Shown in pieces: positions 1 through 6,047 of a DNA stretch of 11,246 bases (its first letter is position 1; every line of letters begins with the position of its first letter). The position numbers and the translations under genes were made by a program. Source of the stretch: Bacteroidota bacterium (lineage in GTDB: Bacteria > Bacteroidota > Bacteroidia > Bacteroidales > Tenuifilaceae); NCBI GenBank assembly GCA_023406715.1, contig JAEXVC010000131.1, positions 1 to 11,246 of the forward strand, in the 5' to 3' direction. The notes under the pieces are model-generated. The model was given only the letters and a program-made list of their open reading frames with translations. It ran no database searches and was not told where the DNA came from.

Positions 1-1386
1 TTTAATAGCTTCTTGAACGTTAATAAGTTTTTGAATTGAATTCACGAATAACATTGTTTTAAAAGCATCTTTTTCTTTTAGAGAATAATATGCATCTTTC
101 AGATTATCAATGGTTGTAGGTAATATATCAAATTCACTCTGCATCCAATAGTAATTAAATATTACTATATTGTAAGAACTATCCAATTCACTACCTTTAA
201 TTGTTTCCGCTAGCAGTTTTGAAATTTCTAATAGTTGAATACTTAGTTCATTCTTTTTAATAAAACCAAAAAAAGGAATTTCAGATTTTGTAAAAAACTG
301 AATCGACAATGTGTTAAAGATAAATAACCAATGATGCAGATTGTCATAGTTTATAATATCAGGAACTTCTTTTGGTAATTTTGAAATTTCAAGTACATCT
401 ATTAAATCTAGTGAATCAACTTTATTTATTTTTAAATTACTATTGAATACAATTCTTTTATAGAGGGTTTTATCAAGGACAATTCGGTTAACAGATTCTT
501 TAATAAATGTTATTGTATTTTCGGATTCTATTGTTTTAATTGCCCAACTAATTGCATTAAAATCATCTGTTGCTTCAATCGTTGATATTAATTCTCGATA
601 TTTGCTATCTTTTAGAAAATAATAAGAAATACAAGCTTTCTCAATGAATTGTTTATTGTCTGGTGAGTTCTTATATGATGATATAAAGCATTCATAGGCT
701 TCATTGGATAAACCTAGTGCTTCGTAACATACTCCTTTAAAATACTTTAAGTTGGCTATGAGTTTTTTTGTTACAAGTTTAGAATTTTTATTGACTCTTT
801 CCTCGATATCTGTCAACCGTTTAAGTGCAGTGTTTGGTTTAAGTTGTTTAATTTCTTCTATACAGCTATTAATCTCCTCTCTATATTCTTCTTCCAATAA
901 TGGTATAATCTCAACTAAATGTAATTCAAGTACGTTAAGTATTTTCTCAACTTTTTCATAAATATCAAAAATTGCTTCCTTATGGAAAGCCTCAATTTCA
1001 TAGAATTTTAATTTGTCATCTTCTTTAATTAACTTGTCAAAAGTTTGAAAAAATATTTCAATTTCATGTTCTGAAGGTTTCAGTATGTTCGGATTTTTTT
1101 GTATTTCGCTTTGAATTCTATTTAGATCAATACTATATCCTTTATTAGCAAACAGTCTAAATTTTAAGAATTCTTCAACTATAATTTGAGACTTATAAAA
1201 CGCAAAATTCCCTTCTTGGTCTTGTACAGGAAATTTTTTTTGATATTCTTCAATTGTTTTTATGATAATTTTATAAAGACGGTTACTAAAATCTTCTCTG
1301 TTATCGAGTATTTTATCTAAACCTTTTTTTATCCCATAAGATGCTATCTGTTGGGCTGCGAATAAAAATATTGAATTCATATACAT
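1..1386 (-). CDS. Unrecognised helical protein with TPR-like region, 3' end outside window
   Basis: An uninterrupted reading frame begins at 1386 (ATG, then TAT and a second ATG at 1380) and runs off the left edge with at least 460 codons; an in-frame stop lies at 1429-1431. I do not recognise the family. Counting from the second Met, the protein is soluble and rich in Lys, Glu, Ile and Asn. Residues 1-155 look like a helical bundle. Residues about 205-262 look like tetratricopeptide repeats, with the core YFKGVCYEALGLSNEAYECF followed by a PDNK turn and a second helical pair. The remainder is helical without visible motifs. There is no P-loop, nuclease or protease motif, signal peptide or membrane segment in the visible part. 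The gene is far more AT-rich than the metabolic genes to its right, which suggests accessory or transferred DNA. Helical-plus-TPR proteins are common as sensor or scaffold parts of phage-defence and signalling systems, but a defence role here is only a guess. A catalytic domain could lie beyond the edge. Confidence 0.82.
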   Translation of the reverse strand, partial: MYMNSIFLFAAQQIASYGIKKGLDKILDNREDFSNRLYKIIIKTIEEYQKKFPVQDQEGNFAFYKSQIIVEEFLKFRLFANKGYSIDLNRIQSEIQKNPNILKPSEHEIEIFFQTFDKLIKEDDKLKFYEIEAFHKEAIFDIYEKVEKILNVLELHLVEIIPLLEEEYREEINSCIEEIKQLKPNTALKRLTDIEERVNKNSKLVTKKLIANLKYFKGVCYEALGLSNEAYECFISSYKNSPDNKQFIEKACISYYFLKDSKYRELISTIEATDDFNAISWAIKTIESENTITFIKESVNRIVLDKTLYKRIVFNSNLKINKVDSLDLIDVLEISKLPKEVPDIINYDNLHHWLFIFNTLSIQFFTKSEIPFFGFIKKNELSIQLLEISKLLAETIKGSELDSSYNIVIFNYYWMQSEFDILPTTIDNLKDAYYSLKEKDAFKTMLFVNSIQKLINVQEAIK

Positions 1387-1685
1387 AATTTTATTTTGAT
1401 TCTTTTTGAAGATTCTATTTACCAAATTCTATGTGTTAATAAATATGCCAAATATGTAAGAATCATTTTATAACTTCAACTCAATTATTATTCAGAAATA
1501 CCATTCGATCATATTTAACGCTTGATAGGTCTCTTAAAACTACTAAAAAATCTTTTTAAATAAACATTAATAGTTTAATTTTCAACCATTAATAGGCTTG
1601 ACCCGAAAATTGTTACCTATAAATTGGCCAAAAAGTGATAAAGTGTAAGAAATTGCTGGTAAAAGAAGTATTTGATTATATAAAA
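1387..1685. other. AT-rich intergenic region
   Basis: This gap lies between the left-edge gene and the terminator of the XdhC-family gene. Apart from the candidate promoter at 1449-1479 I see no reading frame, RNA gene or strong hairpin. It marks the transition from very AT-rich DNA on the left to moderate composition on the right. Both flanking genes read leftward on the minus strand. Confidence 0.6.
1449..1479 (-). promoter_or_regulatory. Candidate Bacteroidota promoter for the left-edge gene
   Basis: On the minus strand a TTG (1479-1477) is followed after exactly 20 bases by CATATTTG (1456-1449). The second element matches the Bacteroidota -7 box TAnnTTTG at all but the first specified base. 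The 20-base spacing fits the family's usual -33/-7 arrangement. It would give a leader of roughly 55 nt before the start at 1386. Such short motifs occur by chance in AT-rich DNA, so this is tentative. Confidence 0.35.
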
Positions 1686-1711
1686 GCAAAAAGGCCAGAG
1701 TAAATCCGGCC
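1686..1711 (-). terminator. Rho-independent terminator of the XdhC-family gene
   Basis: On the minus strand GGCCGGA (1711-1705) pairs with TCTGGCC (1699-1693), a 7-bp stem including one G-U pair and a 5-nt loop. It is followed at once by five Ts (1692-1688). It lies about 36 bp after the stop codon of the XdhC-family gene. Confidence 0.75.
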
Positions 1712-1717
1712 ATTTGT

Positions 1718-1732
1718 TGGGAAAATTTCCCA
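1718..1732. repeat. Short perfect palindrome after the XdhC-family stop
   Basis: TGGGAAA and TTTCCCA form a perfect 7-bp inverted repeat around a single central base, between the stop codon (1749-1747) and the terminator at 1686-1711. With a 1-nt centre it cannot form a relaxed RNA hairpin, so it is either a symmetric protein-binding site or chance. No function is evident. Confidence 0.3.
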
Positions 1733-1746
1733 TTAAACTGTTTTAC

Positions 1747-2700
1747 CTACTGCTTATAGCGGTACTTTACAATTTGCGCTGCAATGCTTACCGCAATTTC
1801 GGCTGGGGTTTGGCCTCCTATGGTTAGGCCAATGGGGGAGCATACCCTGTTTACCTGCTCCTGCGTAAAGCCCTCCTGTACCAGTCCCTCAAATATGGTT
1901 TTTATTTTGCTTTTGCTGCCTATCATTCCAAGGTACTTTAGGTTCTTTGGCAGGAACTGGCGGAGCACAATTTCGTCGAACTTATGGCCGAAGGTCATTA
2001 TTGCCACGTAACTATTGGGCCCTTCGGCAACCAGTTTAGCCACATCCTTGTAGTCCACAATGCTCTTGTGGTGCGCATAGGTGTTGGCATCGTAGGTGGA
2101 GAGTTCCTTGCGGTTGTCAAATACTTCAACCCTAAAATCGAGCAGGCTTAATATCTGCGATAGGGGAACGCTTATATGCCCAGCACCGAATATATAAACG
2201 GTCTCCTTGTAGCCCTGCAGTTCCTTGTAGCGCCAGATGTCGGTTCCCTTCTCAAAGCTATAAGGTAGTAGGGGTTTGCTTGGGTTTACCTCTTTAAAGT
2301 CGAATCCATCCTCGTAAACGCAAACTATTCCTCGGTTTCCTAGGCTCAGGAACTCCACAATTTGGTTAATTACGTTAAGATGACTGCTGTTAATAGGAAT
2401 AAATACGTTGGTTTGCTCGCCGGAGCATATCATACCGGATTTGTCCTCGGTGGCATCGTGGGCGTGTACCTGGCGTTTAAGGAACGGTTTCTCTAGGTTC
2501 TCCTTAATTTTTTCGCGCGCCAGCTCCACCATTTGGTACTCCATAACACCGCCACCAATGGAGCCGGAAATGGAGCCATCGGCTGCCACAGCCATCTTAA
2601 ATCCAACTTTTCCGGGACTGCTGCCAATGGTTTCGGAAACAATCATCAGCATAACGCTGTTGCCGTTATTGAGTTTTTCCTGTATAAACTTCCAGATCAT
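1747..2700 (-). CDS. XdhC/CoxI-family molybdenum-hydroxylase maturation protein
   Basis: Members of this family help load or sulfurate the molybdenum cofactor of xanthine-dehydrogenase-type hydroxylases in the cytoplasm. The N-terminal XdhC/CoxI domain shows the ETIGSSPGKVGFKM stretch and the IGGGVME motif. A conserved Cys sits in GMICSGEQ (about residues 89-96). The C-terminal Rossmann domain has FGAGHIS (171-177) and the family signatures YLGMIGSKSK and CSPIGLTIGGQTPAEIAVSI. Length is 317 aa, normal for the family. I start at the ATG at 2700-2698. The in-frame ATG at 2733 overlaps the likely -7 box at 2731-2738 and would add 11 residues that the family usually lacks. The gene is divergent from ygeY. 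E. coli has an XdhC-type protein (YqeB) in its ygeW-xdhD cluster, which supports a role in purine-hydroxylase maturation. The client enzyme is not in this window. Confidence 0.9.
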   Translation of the reverse strand: MIWKFIQEKLNNGNSVMLMIVSETIGSSPGKVGFKMAVAADGSISGSIGGGVMEYQMVELAREKIKENLEKPFLKRQVHAHDATEDKSGMICSGEQTNVFIPINSSHLNVINQIVEFLSLGNRGIVCVYEDGFDFKEVNPSKPLLPYSFEKGTDIWRYKELQGYKETVYIFGAGHISVPLSQILSLLDFRVEVFDNRKELSTYDANTYAHHKSIVDYKDVAKLVAEGPNSYVAIMTFGHKFDEIVLRQFLPKNLKYLGMIGSKSKIKTIFEGLVQEGFTQEQVNRVCSPIGLTIGGQTPAEIAVSIAAQIVKYRYKQ

Positions 2701-2730
2701 TATTTTTAGGTTTTTGGTTAACGAGTAGGG

Positions 2731-2738
2731 CAAATGTA
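2731..2738 (-). promoter_or_regulatory. -7 promoter box of the XdhC-family gene
   Basis: The minus strand reads TACATTTG, an exact match to the Bacteroidota -7 consensus TAnnTTTG, about 30 bp upstream of the ATG at 2700. No clear TTG at -33 was found. Its place argues that translation starts at 2700 and not at 2733. Confidence 0.5.
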
Positions 2739-2760
2739 CGAAATCAAAAGAAATATGGAA

Positions 2761-2790
2761 TAGATCCCTCGATAAGCTCGGGATGACAAA
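2761..2790. repeat. Dispersed palindromic repeat, 'TAGATCCCTCG' orientation
   Basis: This copy reads TAGATCCCTCGATAAGCTCG followed by GGATGACAAA. Within it CCC(T)CGA and TCGGG give partial dyad symmetry. It is a diverged reverse complement of the 'GTCATGCTGAG' type copy at 2804-2851, so the two could pair as a larger stem. The same unit recurs at 2956, 3057 and 6005. Confidence 0.8.
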
Positions 2791-2803
2791 GACGATTGTT
2801 GCC

Positions 2804-2851
2804 TGTCATGCTGAGTTTGCCTGGCGCTAGGCAGGCGCAGTCGAAGCATCT
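2804..2851. repeat. Dispersed palindromic repeat with internal hairpin insertion
   Basis: The outer parts, TGTCATGCTGAG (2804-2815) and GCGCAGTCGAAGCATCT (2835-2851), match the uninterrupted copy at 2913-2940. Between them are 19 extra bases. Within these TGCCT (2818-2822) and AGGCA (2829-2833) form a perfect 5-bp stem around GGCGCT. It is therefore a variant of the same repeat carrying an extra stem. Confidence 0.75.
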
Positions 2852-2912
2852 CACAACCAGCAATATTCTAGATAATCTAAAAGAGCAGGGGATGTCAATG
2901 TCCAACGTTGCT

Positions 2913-2940
2913 TGTCATGCTGAGCGCAGTCGAAGCATCT
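2913..2940. repeat. Dispersed palindromic repeat, 'GTCATGCTGAG' orientation
   Basis: This is a 28-bp copy: TGTCATGCTGAG followed by CGCAGTCGAAGCATCT. It is identical to the copy at 6048-6075, more than 3 kb away. That identity argues for recent spread or for constraint on sequence. Confidence 0.85.
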
Positions 2941-2955
2941 GTATTCATTTGAAAA

Positions 2956-2984
2956 TAGATCCCTCGCATACTCGGGATGACAAA
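2956..2984. repeat. Dispersed palindromic repeat, 'TAGATCCCTCG' orientation
   Basis: It reads TAGATCCCTCGCATACTCGG followed by GATGACAAA. It differs from the copies at 2761 and 3057 mainly in the centre (GCATA replacing GATAAG or GACAAG, one base shorter) and lies 15 bp after the opposite-orientation copy at 2913-2940. Confidence 0.8.
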
Positions 2985-2997
2985 AGACTAATGTAAG

Positions 2998-3048
2998 TTG
3001 TTATGCTGAGTCTATCGAGGCTTCTTCCGATCAACAATCAACGACCAC
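2998..3048. repeat. Degenerate palindromic repeat with period-7 tail
   Basis: Positions 2998-3027 are a decayed 'GTCATGCTGAG' unit (TTGTTATGCTGAG, then TCTATCGAGGCTTCTTC). It is followed by a heptad tail: CGATCAA (3028-3034), CAATCAA (3035-3041), CGACCAC (3042-3048). Similar tails follow the copies ending near 3128 and 6075. Confidence 0.6.
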
Positions 3049-3056
3049 CTCAGCAC

Positions 3057-3086
3057 TAGATCCCTCGACAAGCTCGGGATGACAAA
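3057..3086. repeat. Dispersed palindromic repeat, 'TAGATCCCTCG' orientation
   Basis: It reads TAGATCCCTCGACAAGCTCG followed by GGATGACAAA and differs from the copy at 2761-2790 at one position. GAGCTTGTCGAG on the opposite strand corresponds to the GAGCGCAGTCGA core of the other orientation, showing that both belong to one palindromic family. Confidence 0.85.
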
Positions 3087-3136
3087 GGCCAGTTTTTCTG
3101 GTTATGCAAAGCCTATCGAATCATTTTCCGAACAAC
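3076..3136 (+). repeat. Left copy of 61-bp direct repeat flanking ygeY-ygeW
   Basis: This segment begins GGGATGACAAAGGCCA and ends TTCCGAACAAC. It aligns without gaps to 5938-5998, with 53 of 61 positions identical by my hand count. It spans the end of one palindromic repeat and a decayed opposite-orientation repeat. The two copies enclose ygeY and ygeW. Confidence 0.65.
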
Positions 3137-3156
3137 GTACAACGAACAACAAACAA
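3129..3156 (+). repeat. Period-7 tail (CGAACAA-type heptads)
   Basis: Four consecutive heptads are visible: CGAACAA, CGTACAA, CGAACAA, CAAACAA. The tract directly follows a decayed palindromic repeat, as the similar tract at 6078-6105 follows an intact one. It contains no stop codon in the forward frame of the heptads but is far too short to call a gene. Confidence 0.65.
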
Positions 3157-3281
3157 CGATATTTCCAGCAATATTATCGTTTATCATCTAAATAAAAACA
3201 CATTTATAGAGTTATATTCTATATAAATAATAAAAGATATACTAAAATACTGTTTTTGTTGCATAAATATATAAAAGTGTC

Positions 3282-3293
3282 CTATTGCAATAG
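3282..3293. promoter_or_regulatory. 12-bp palindrome, possible operator upstream of ygeY
   Basis: CTATTGCAATAG is a perfect 12-bp palindrome, 20 bp upstream of the -7-like box of ygeY, roughly in the -30 to -40 region. Its position is that of a transcription-factor site. I cannot assign it to a known regulator, and a 12-bp palindrome can occur by chance in AT-rich DNA. Confidence 0.35.
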
Positions 3294-3312
3294 CGAATAT
3301 CGGAATAACCAA

Positions 3313-3320
3313 TAATTTTG
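3313..3320 (+). promoter_or_regulatory. -7 promoter box of ygeY
   Basis: TAATTTTG matches the Bacteroidota -7 consensus TAnnTTTG exactly. It lies 17 bp before the ATG, implying a leader of only about a dozen bases. The nearest TTG upstream is 25 bp away, outside the usual 19-21 bp, so the -33 element is not convincing. Confidence 0.4.
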
Positions 3321-3337
3321 ACAAAAATTTAAGAATT

Positions 3338-4525
3338 ATGGAAAGCATATACCCAAAAATCAAAGAATTATCGGAGAAATACCGCGATTATACCGCAAAT
3401 AACCTATCTAAGCTGGTTAAAATCAAATCGGTTAGCACACAGGAGAAGGAAGTTCAGCTGGAGTTGAAACGCCAAATGGAAGAGGCTGGTTTTGACGAGG
3501 TTCGTATAGATGGTCTTGGTAACGTAATTGGCCGTATTGGAAACGGAAAGCGCATTCTGGCTATTGATGGACACATGGATACCGTTGATTTTGGGAATAT
3601 GGCCAACTGGGATTTTAACCCATTGAGTGGCGAAATTAAGGATGGTTTTGTTCATGGTAGAGGTACAGTGGATCAAGAGGGTGGCCCTGCTGCTGCTGTT
3701 ACCACTGGTAGAATCCTTAAGGAGCTTGGTTTCGACCGCGATTTAACCGTTTACGTTGTTGGTAGCGTTATGGAGGAGGATTGCGACGGCCTATGCTGGA
3801 AGTATATTATTGAGGAGGACAAAATTGTTCCCGATTTTGTGATTAGCACCGAGCCTACAAACCTAAATATTTACCGTGGTCACCGCGGACGTATGGAGAT
3901 GCACGTTCACTTTAACGGTGTTTCGTCGCACGGTTCTGCTCCAGAGCGCGGTAAAAACGCCATTTACATGGCATCGAGAGTTGCTCTTGAGATTGAGAAA
4001 CTTAACGAGCGCTTGGCCTACGATGAGTTTTTGGGCAGAGGTAGCGTTACAATCTCGGAGATTATTAGCGGTAGTCCATCGCTTTGCGCTGTGGCCGACT
4101 ACGCACGTATTCACCTCGATCGTCGTTTAACTTGGGGCGAAACCAAGGAAAGCGCTGTTAAGGAGATTGAGAAGCTAATTGAAGGAATGAACGCAAAGGT
4201 TGAAGTGTTAAACTACTCTGAGACTGCATACACCGGATTAACCTACGGAATGGAAAAGTACTACCCAACATGGAAAATGGAGGAGAGCCATCCTGTAGTA
4301 ACCAATGGGGTTAAGGCTTTTGAAAGTTTATTTGCTCGCAAACCAAAGGTTGATAAATGGACATTCTCCACCAACGGTATTATGACCTGCGGTACATACA
4401 AAATTCCTACCATCGGCTTTGGCCCTGGTAACGAGGTATTAGCTCACGCTCCAAACGAGAAAGTTCCCGTGGAGGATTTGGTAATTGCATCGGCATTTTA
4501 TGCAGCTTACGCTTATACTATTTAG
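3338..4525 (+). CDS. ygeY: YgeY-type M20-family metallohydrolase
   Basis: The 395-aa product is a cytoplasmic zinc hydrolase of the M20 peptidase/deacetylase family, closest to YgeY. Metal-site residues are visible in order: His79 and Asp81 in DGHMDTVD, Asp112 in GRGTVDQEGG, the Glu146-Glu147 pair in VMEEDCDG, Glu172 in STEPT, and His370 in AHAPNE. The dimerisation lid lies around 180-290 (GHRGRMEMHVHFNGVSSHGS). Length matches YgeY, and no signal peptide is present. The ATG at 3338 follows an A-rich leader and is the only sensible start. ygeW follows 121 bp downstream on the same strand. In E. coli ygeY sits with ygeW and ygeX in the cluster linked to anaerobic purine/urate breakdown. Its exact substrate is uncertain, and 'peptidase' or 'ArgE-like deacetylase' labels should not be taken literally. 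YgeX, the usual neighbour, is absent here. Confidence 0.9.
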   Translation: MESIYPKIKELSEKYRDYTANNLSKLVKIKSVSTQEKEVQLELKRQMEEAGFDEVRIDGLGNVIGRIGNGKRILAIDGHMDTVDFGNMANWDFNPLSGEIKDGFVHGRGTVDQEGGPAAAVTTGRILKELGFDRDLTVYVVGSVMEEDCDGLCWKYIIEEDKIVPDFVISTEPTNLNIYRGHRGRMEMHVHFNGVSSHGSAPERGKNAIYMASRVALEIEKLNERLAYDEFLGRGSVTISEIISGSPSLCAVADYARIHLDRRLTWGETKESAVKEIEKLIEGMNAKVEVLNYSETAYTGLTYGMEKYYPTWKMEESHPVVTNGVKAFESLFARKPKVDKWTFSTNGIMTCGTYKIPTIGFGPGNEVLAHAPNEKVPVEDLVIASAFYAAYAYTI

Positions 4526-4529
4526 TTAG

Positions 4530-4634
4530 ACGTTAACTGTTAAACGTTAATGGAAAGATGAAAATCCGATTTTTCTTTTTAACTTTTAACTTTTAACTAA
4601 TTACTTCTCACGTTTAACGATTAACAATTAACGT
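4530..4634 (+). repeat. Period-7 inverted-repeat structure between ygeY and ygeW
   Basis: The left arm (4530-4550) carries GTTAA at 4532, 4539 and 4546. The right arm (4614-4634) carries TTAAC at 4614, 4621 and 4628. The arms are reverse complements at 19 of 21 positions. Between them are three perfect tandem TTTTAAC heptads (4577-4597). All three parts share a 7-bp period. In RNA the arms could form a long AU-rich stem with a 63-nt loop inside the ygeY-ygeW transcript. It might act on mRNA processing or expression ratio, or be a degenerate form of the heptad tails seen beside the palindromic repeats. Confidence 0.7.
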
Positions 4635-4646
4635 AAAAGAAAAAAT

Positions 4647-5834
4647 ATGGACTTGTTGAAAAGAATAGAAGCATTAGAAAAAGTTGACTCTAAGTTGCAC
4701 GGTAAGGACTTCCTGTTGACATGGGAGAAAAGCGATGCCGATTTAAAGATGGTGCTAGAGGTGGCTGCCATTCTTAAGGAGATGCGTCAGCAGAACATTT
4801 CGCCCAGAGTTTTCGATACAGGATTGGCTATTTCTAACTTCAGGGATAACTCAACCCGTACCCGTTTCTCGTTTGCATCGGCATCGAACTTACTAGGATT
4901 AGCTGTTCAGGATTTGGACGAGGAGAAGTCGCAAATTTCGCACGGCGAAACTGTTCGCGAAACTGCCAATATGATTTCGTTCCTATCGGACTTTATTGGA
5001 ATCCGCGACGATATGTTCCTTGGCGAGGGTAACAAGTATATGCGTCAGGTGGGCGCTGCGTTGGATGAAGGTTTTAAAAAAGGCGTTCTCCCTGTTCGTC
5101 CGGGTATTGTTAACCTACAGTGCGATCAGGATCACCCAACCCAATCCATGGCCGATTTATCACACCTTATTAGTGAATTCGGTTCAGTTGAAGCGTTAAA
5201 GGGTAAGAAAATTGTGATGAGCTGGGCTTACTCACCAAGTTACGGTAAACCACTCTCTGTTCCACAGGGTATTATTGCACTTATGACCCGTTTTGGAATG
5301 AACGTGGAGCTTGCACATCCCGAAGGATACGGTTTAATTCCTGAGATTGTTGATATTGCACGTAACAACGCTAAGCAAAGCGGTGGTTCGTTCAACGTTA
5401 GCCATTCAATGGCCGATGCAATGAAGGATGCCGATATTGTTTATCCAAAGAGCTGGGCTCCTTACCACATTATGCAGCAACGCACAAAGCTGCTTATGGG
5501 TGGCGAAAAGGCTGCATTGAAGGATCTTGAGCAGGTTTGTTTAGCAAACAACGCTAAGTATAGAGATTGGGAGTACACCGAGCAAATGCGCAAAGTAACC
5601 AAGAATGCCGATGCACTTTATATGCACTGCCTACCTGCCGATATTTCTGGTGAATCGTGTGTACAAGGTGAGGTTAGCGCGGAAACCTTTGAACGTTACC
5701 GCATTAAAACTTACCTAGAGGCTGGTTACAAACCATATATCATTGCAGCAATGATGCTTACAAACCGTTTCCAGAATCCTGCTAAGTTGATGAAGGATAT
5801 TTACAGTAAAAATTCAAAAAGAGTTTTATACTAA
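4647..5834 (+). CDS. ygeW: YgeW-type knotted carbamoyltransferase
   Basis: The 395-aa product belongs to the aspartate/ornithine carbamoyltransferase superfamily, YgeW branch. The N-terminal carbamoyl-phosphate domain shows Ser69-Thr-Arg-Thr-Arg73 and HPTQ at 163-166. The C-terminal domain has HCLP at 327-330. The proline-containing segment around residues 195-208 (SPSYGKPLSVPQG) lies where the knotted transcarbamylases have their knot loop. Compared with classical OTCase it is about 60-80 residues longer, and the usual ornithine signature is not evident. The ATG at 4647 follows an A-rich leader. The family is a cytoplasmic oligomeric enzyme proposed to exchange a carbamoyl group with a purine- or diaminopropionate-derived amine. 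The natural substrate is not settled. It is probably cotranscribed with ygeY, since no terminator lies between them, and it ends 32 bp before a strong bidirectional terminator. Confidence 0.92.
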   Translation: MDLLKRIEALEKVDSKLHGKDFLLTWEKSDADLKMVLEVAAILKEMRQQNISPRVFDTGLAISNFRDNSTRTRFSFASASNLLGLAVQDLDEEKSQISHGETVRETANMISFLSDFIGIRDDMFLGEGNKYMRQVGAALDEGFKKGVLPVRPGIVNLQCDQDHPTQSMADLSHLISEFGSVEALKGKKIVMSWAYSPSYGKPLSVPQGIIALMTRFGMNVELAHPEGYGLIPEIVDIARNNAKQSGGSFNVSHSMADAMKDADIVYPKSWAPYHIMQQRTKLLMGGEKAALKDLEQVCLANNAKYRDWEYTEQMRKVTKNADALYMHCLPADISGESCVQGEVSAETFERYRIKTYLEAGYKPYIIAAMMLTNRFQNPAKLMKDIYSKNSKRVLY

Positions 5835-5865
5835 GTTTTTTAGAGATTGATTACTTCAGGTAACG

Positions 5866-5894
5866 AAAAACCTCAGAGAAATCTGAGGTTTTTT
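5866..5894 (+). terminator. Bidirectional terminator after ygeW (copy 1)
   Basis: AAAAACCTCAGA, a GAAA loop, then TCTGAGGTTTTTT form a 7-bp GC-containing stem extended by A-T pairing, with a T run on both strands. It lies 32 bp after the ygeW stop. It is almost identical to the terminator at 6134-6163; over 35 bp including the following ACTTTA only one loop base differs. Confidence 0.9.
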
Positions 5895-5937
5895 ACTTTA
5901 TGGTTTTGGATTCCTCACCAAATTACTTGGCTGTTTT

Positions 5938-5998
5938 GGGATGACAAAGGCCAATGTTATTTGTCATGCAAAGCCTATTGAATCATCTTCCGAACAAC
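5938..5998 (+). repeat. Right copy of 61-bp direct repeat flanking ygeY-ygeW
   Basis: It aligns gaplessly with 3076-3136, with 53 of 61 bases identical. Both copies begin GGGATGACAAAGGCCA, carry the decayed core ATGCAAAGCCTAT, and end TTCCGAACAAC. Positions 5961-5988 within it are a diverged GTCATGCTGAG-type unit. Confidence 0.65.
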
Positions 5999-6004
5999 TC
6001 GTAC

Positions 6005-6034
6005 TAGATGCCTCGGCAAACTCGGGATGACCAA
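6005..6034. repeat. Dispersed palindromic repeat, 'TAGATCCCTCG' orientation, diverged
   Basis: It reads TAGATGCCTCGGCAAACTCG followed by GGATGACCAA, several substitutions away from the copies at 2761 and 3057. It is paired with the intact opposite-orientation copy 13 bp downstream. Confidence 0.75.
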
Positions 6035-6047
6035 AACGTTTGTTGCT

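Larger units (their letters stand above)
3157..3337. other. AT-rich upstream region of ygeY
   Basis: This is the leader and control region before ygeY. It is very AT-rich and has no credible reading frame. It holds a perfect palindrome at 3282-3293 and a -7-like box at 3313-3320, both listed separately. Confidence 0.6.

Noticed and set aside
752..961. 69-codon plus-strand reading frame
   Set aside because: It lies entirely inside the long minus-strand frame of the left-edge gene, is low-complexity Ser/Leu-rich, and has no independent support.
2701..2733. Upstream ATG at 2733 as start of the XdhC-family gene
   Set aside because: It overlaps the exact -7 promoter box at 2731-2738 and adds residues absent from the family. 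The ATG at 2700 gives a normal N-terminus.
2796..2996. 66-codon plus-strand reading frame in the repeat block
   Set aside because: It is made almost wholly of palindromic repeat units. Its peptide (CHAERSRSI and similar) is the translation of the repeat, a familiar spurious product, and there is no promoter or leader of its own.
2761..3156. CRISPR array
   Set aside because: Repeats alternate in orientation, vary in spacing and sequence, and no cas gene is present.
3404..4130. Reading frames on both strands within ygeY (3404-3676, 3863-4114, 3876-4130)
   Set aside because: They are shadows of the conserved M20-family coding frame, with no family resemblance of their own.
4647..5834. Ornithine carbamoyltransferase ArgF/ArcB
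   Set aside because: STRTR and HCLP motifs are shared, but the 395-aa length, the knot-type proline loop and the ygeY neighbour fit YgeW better.
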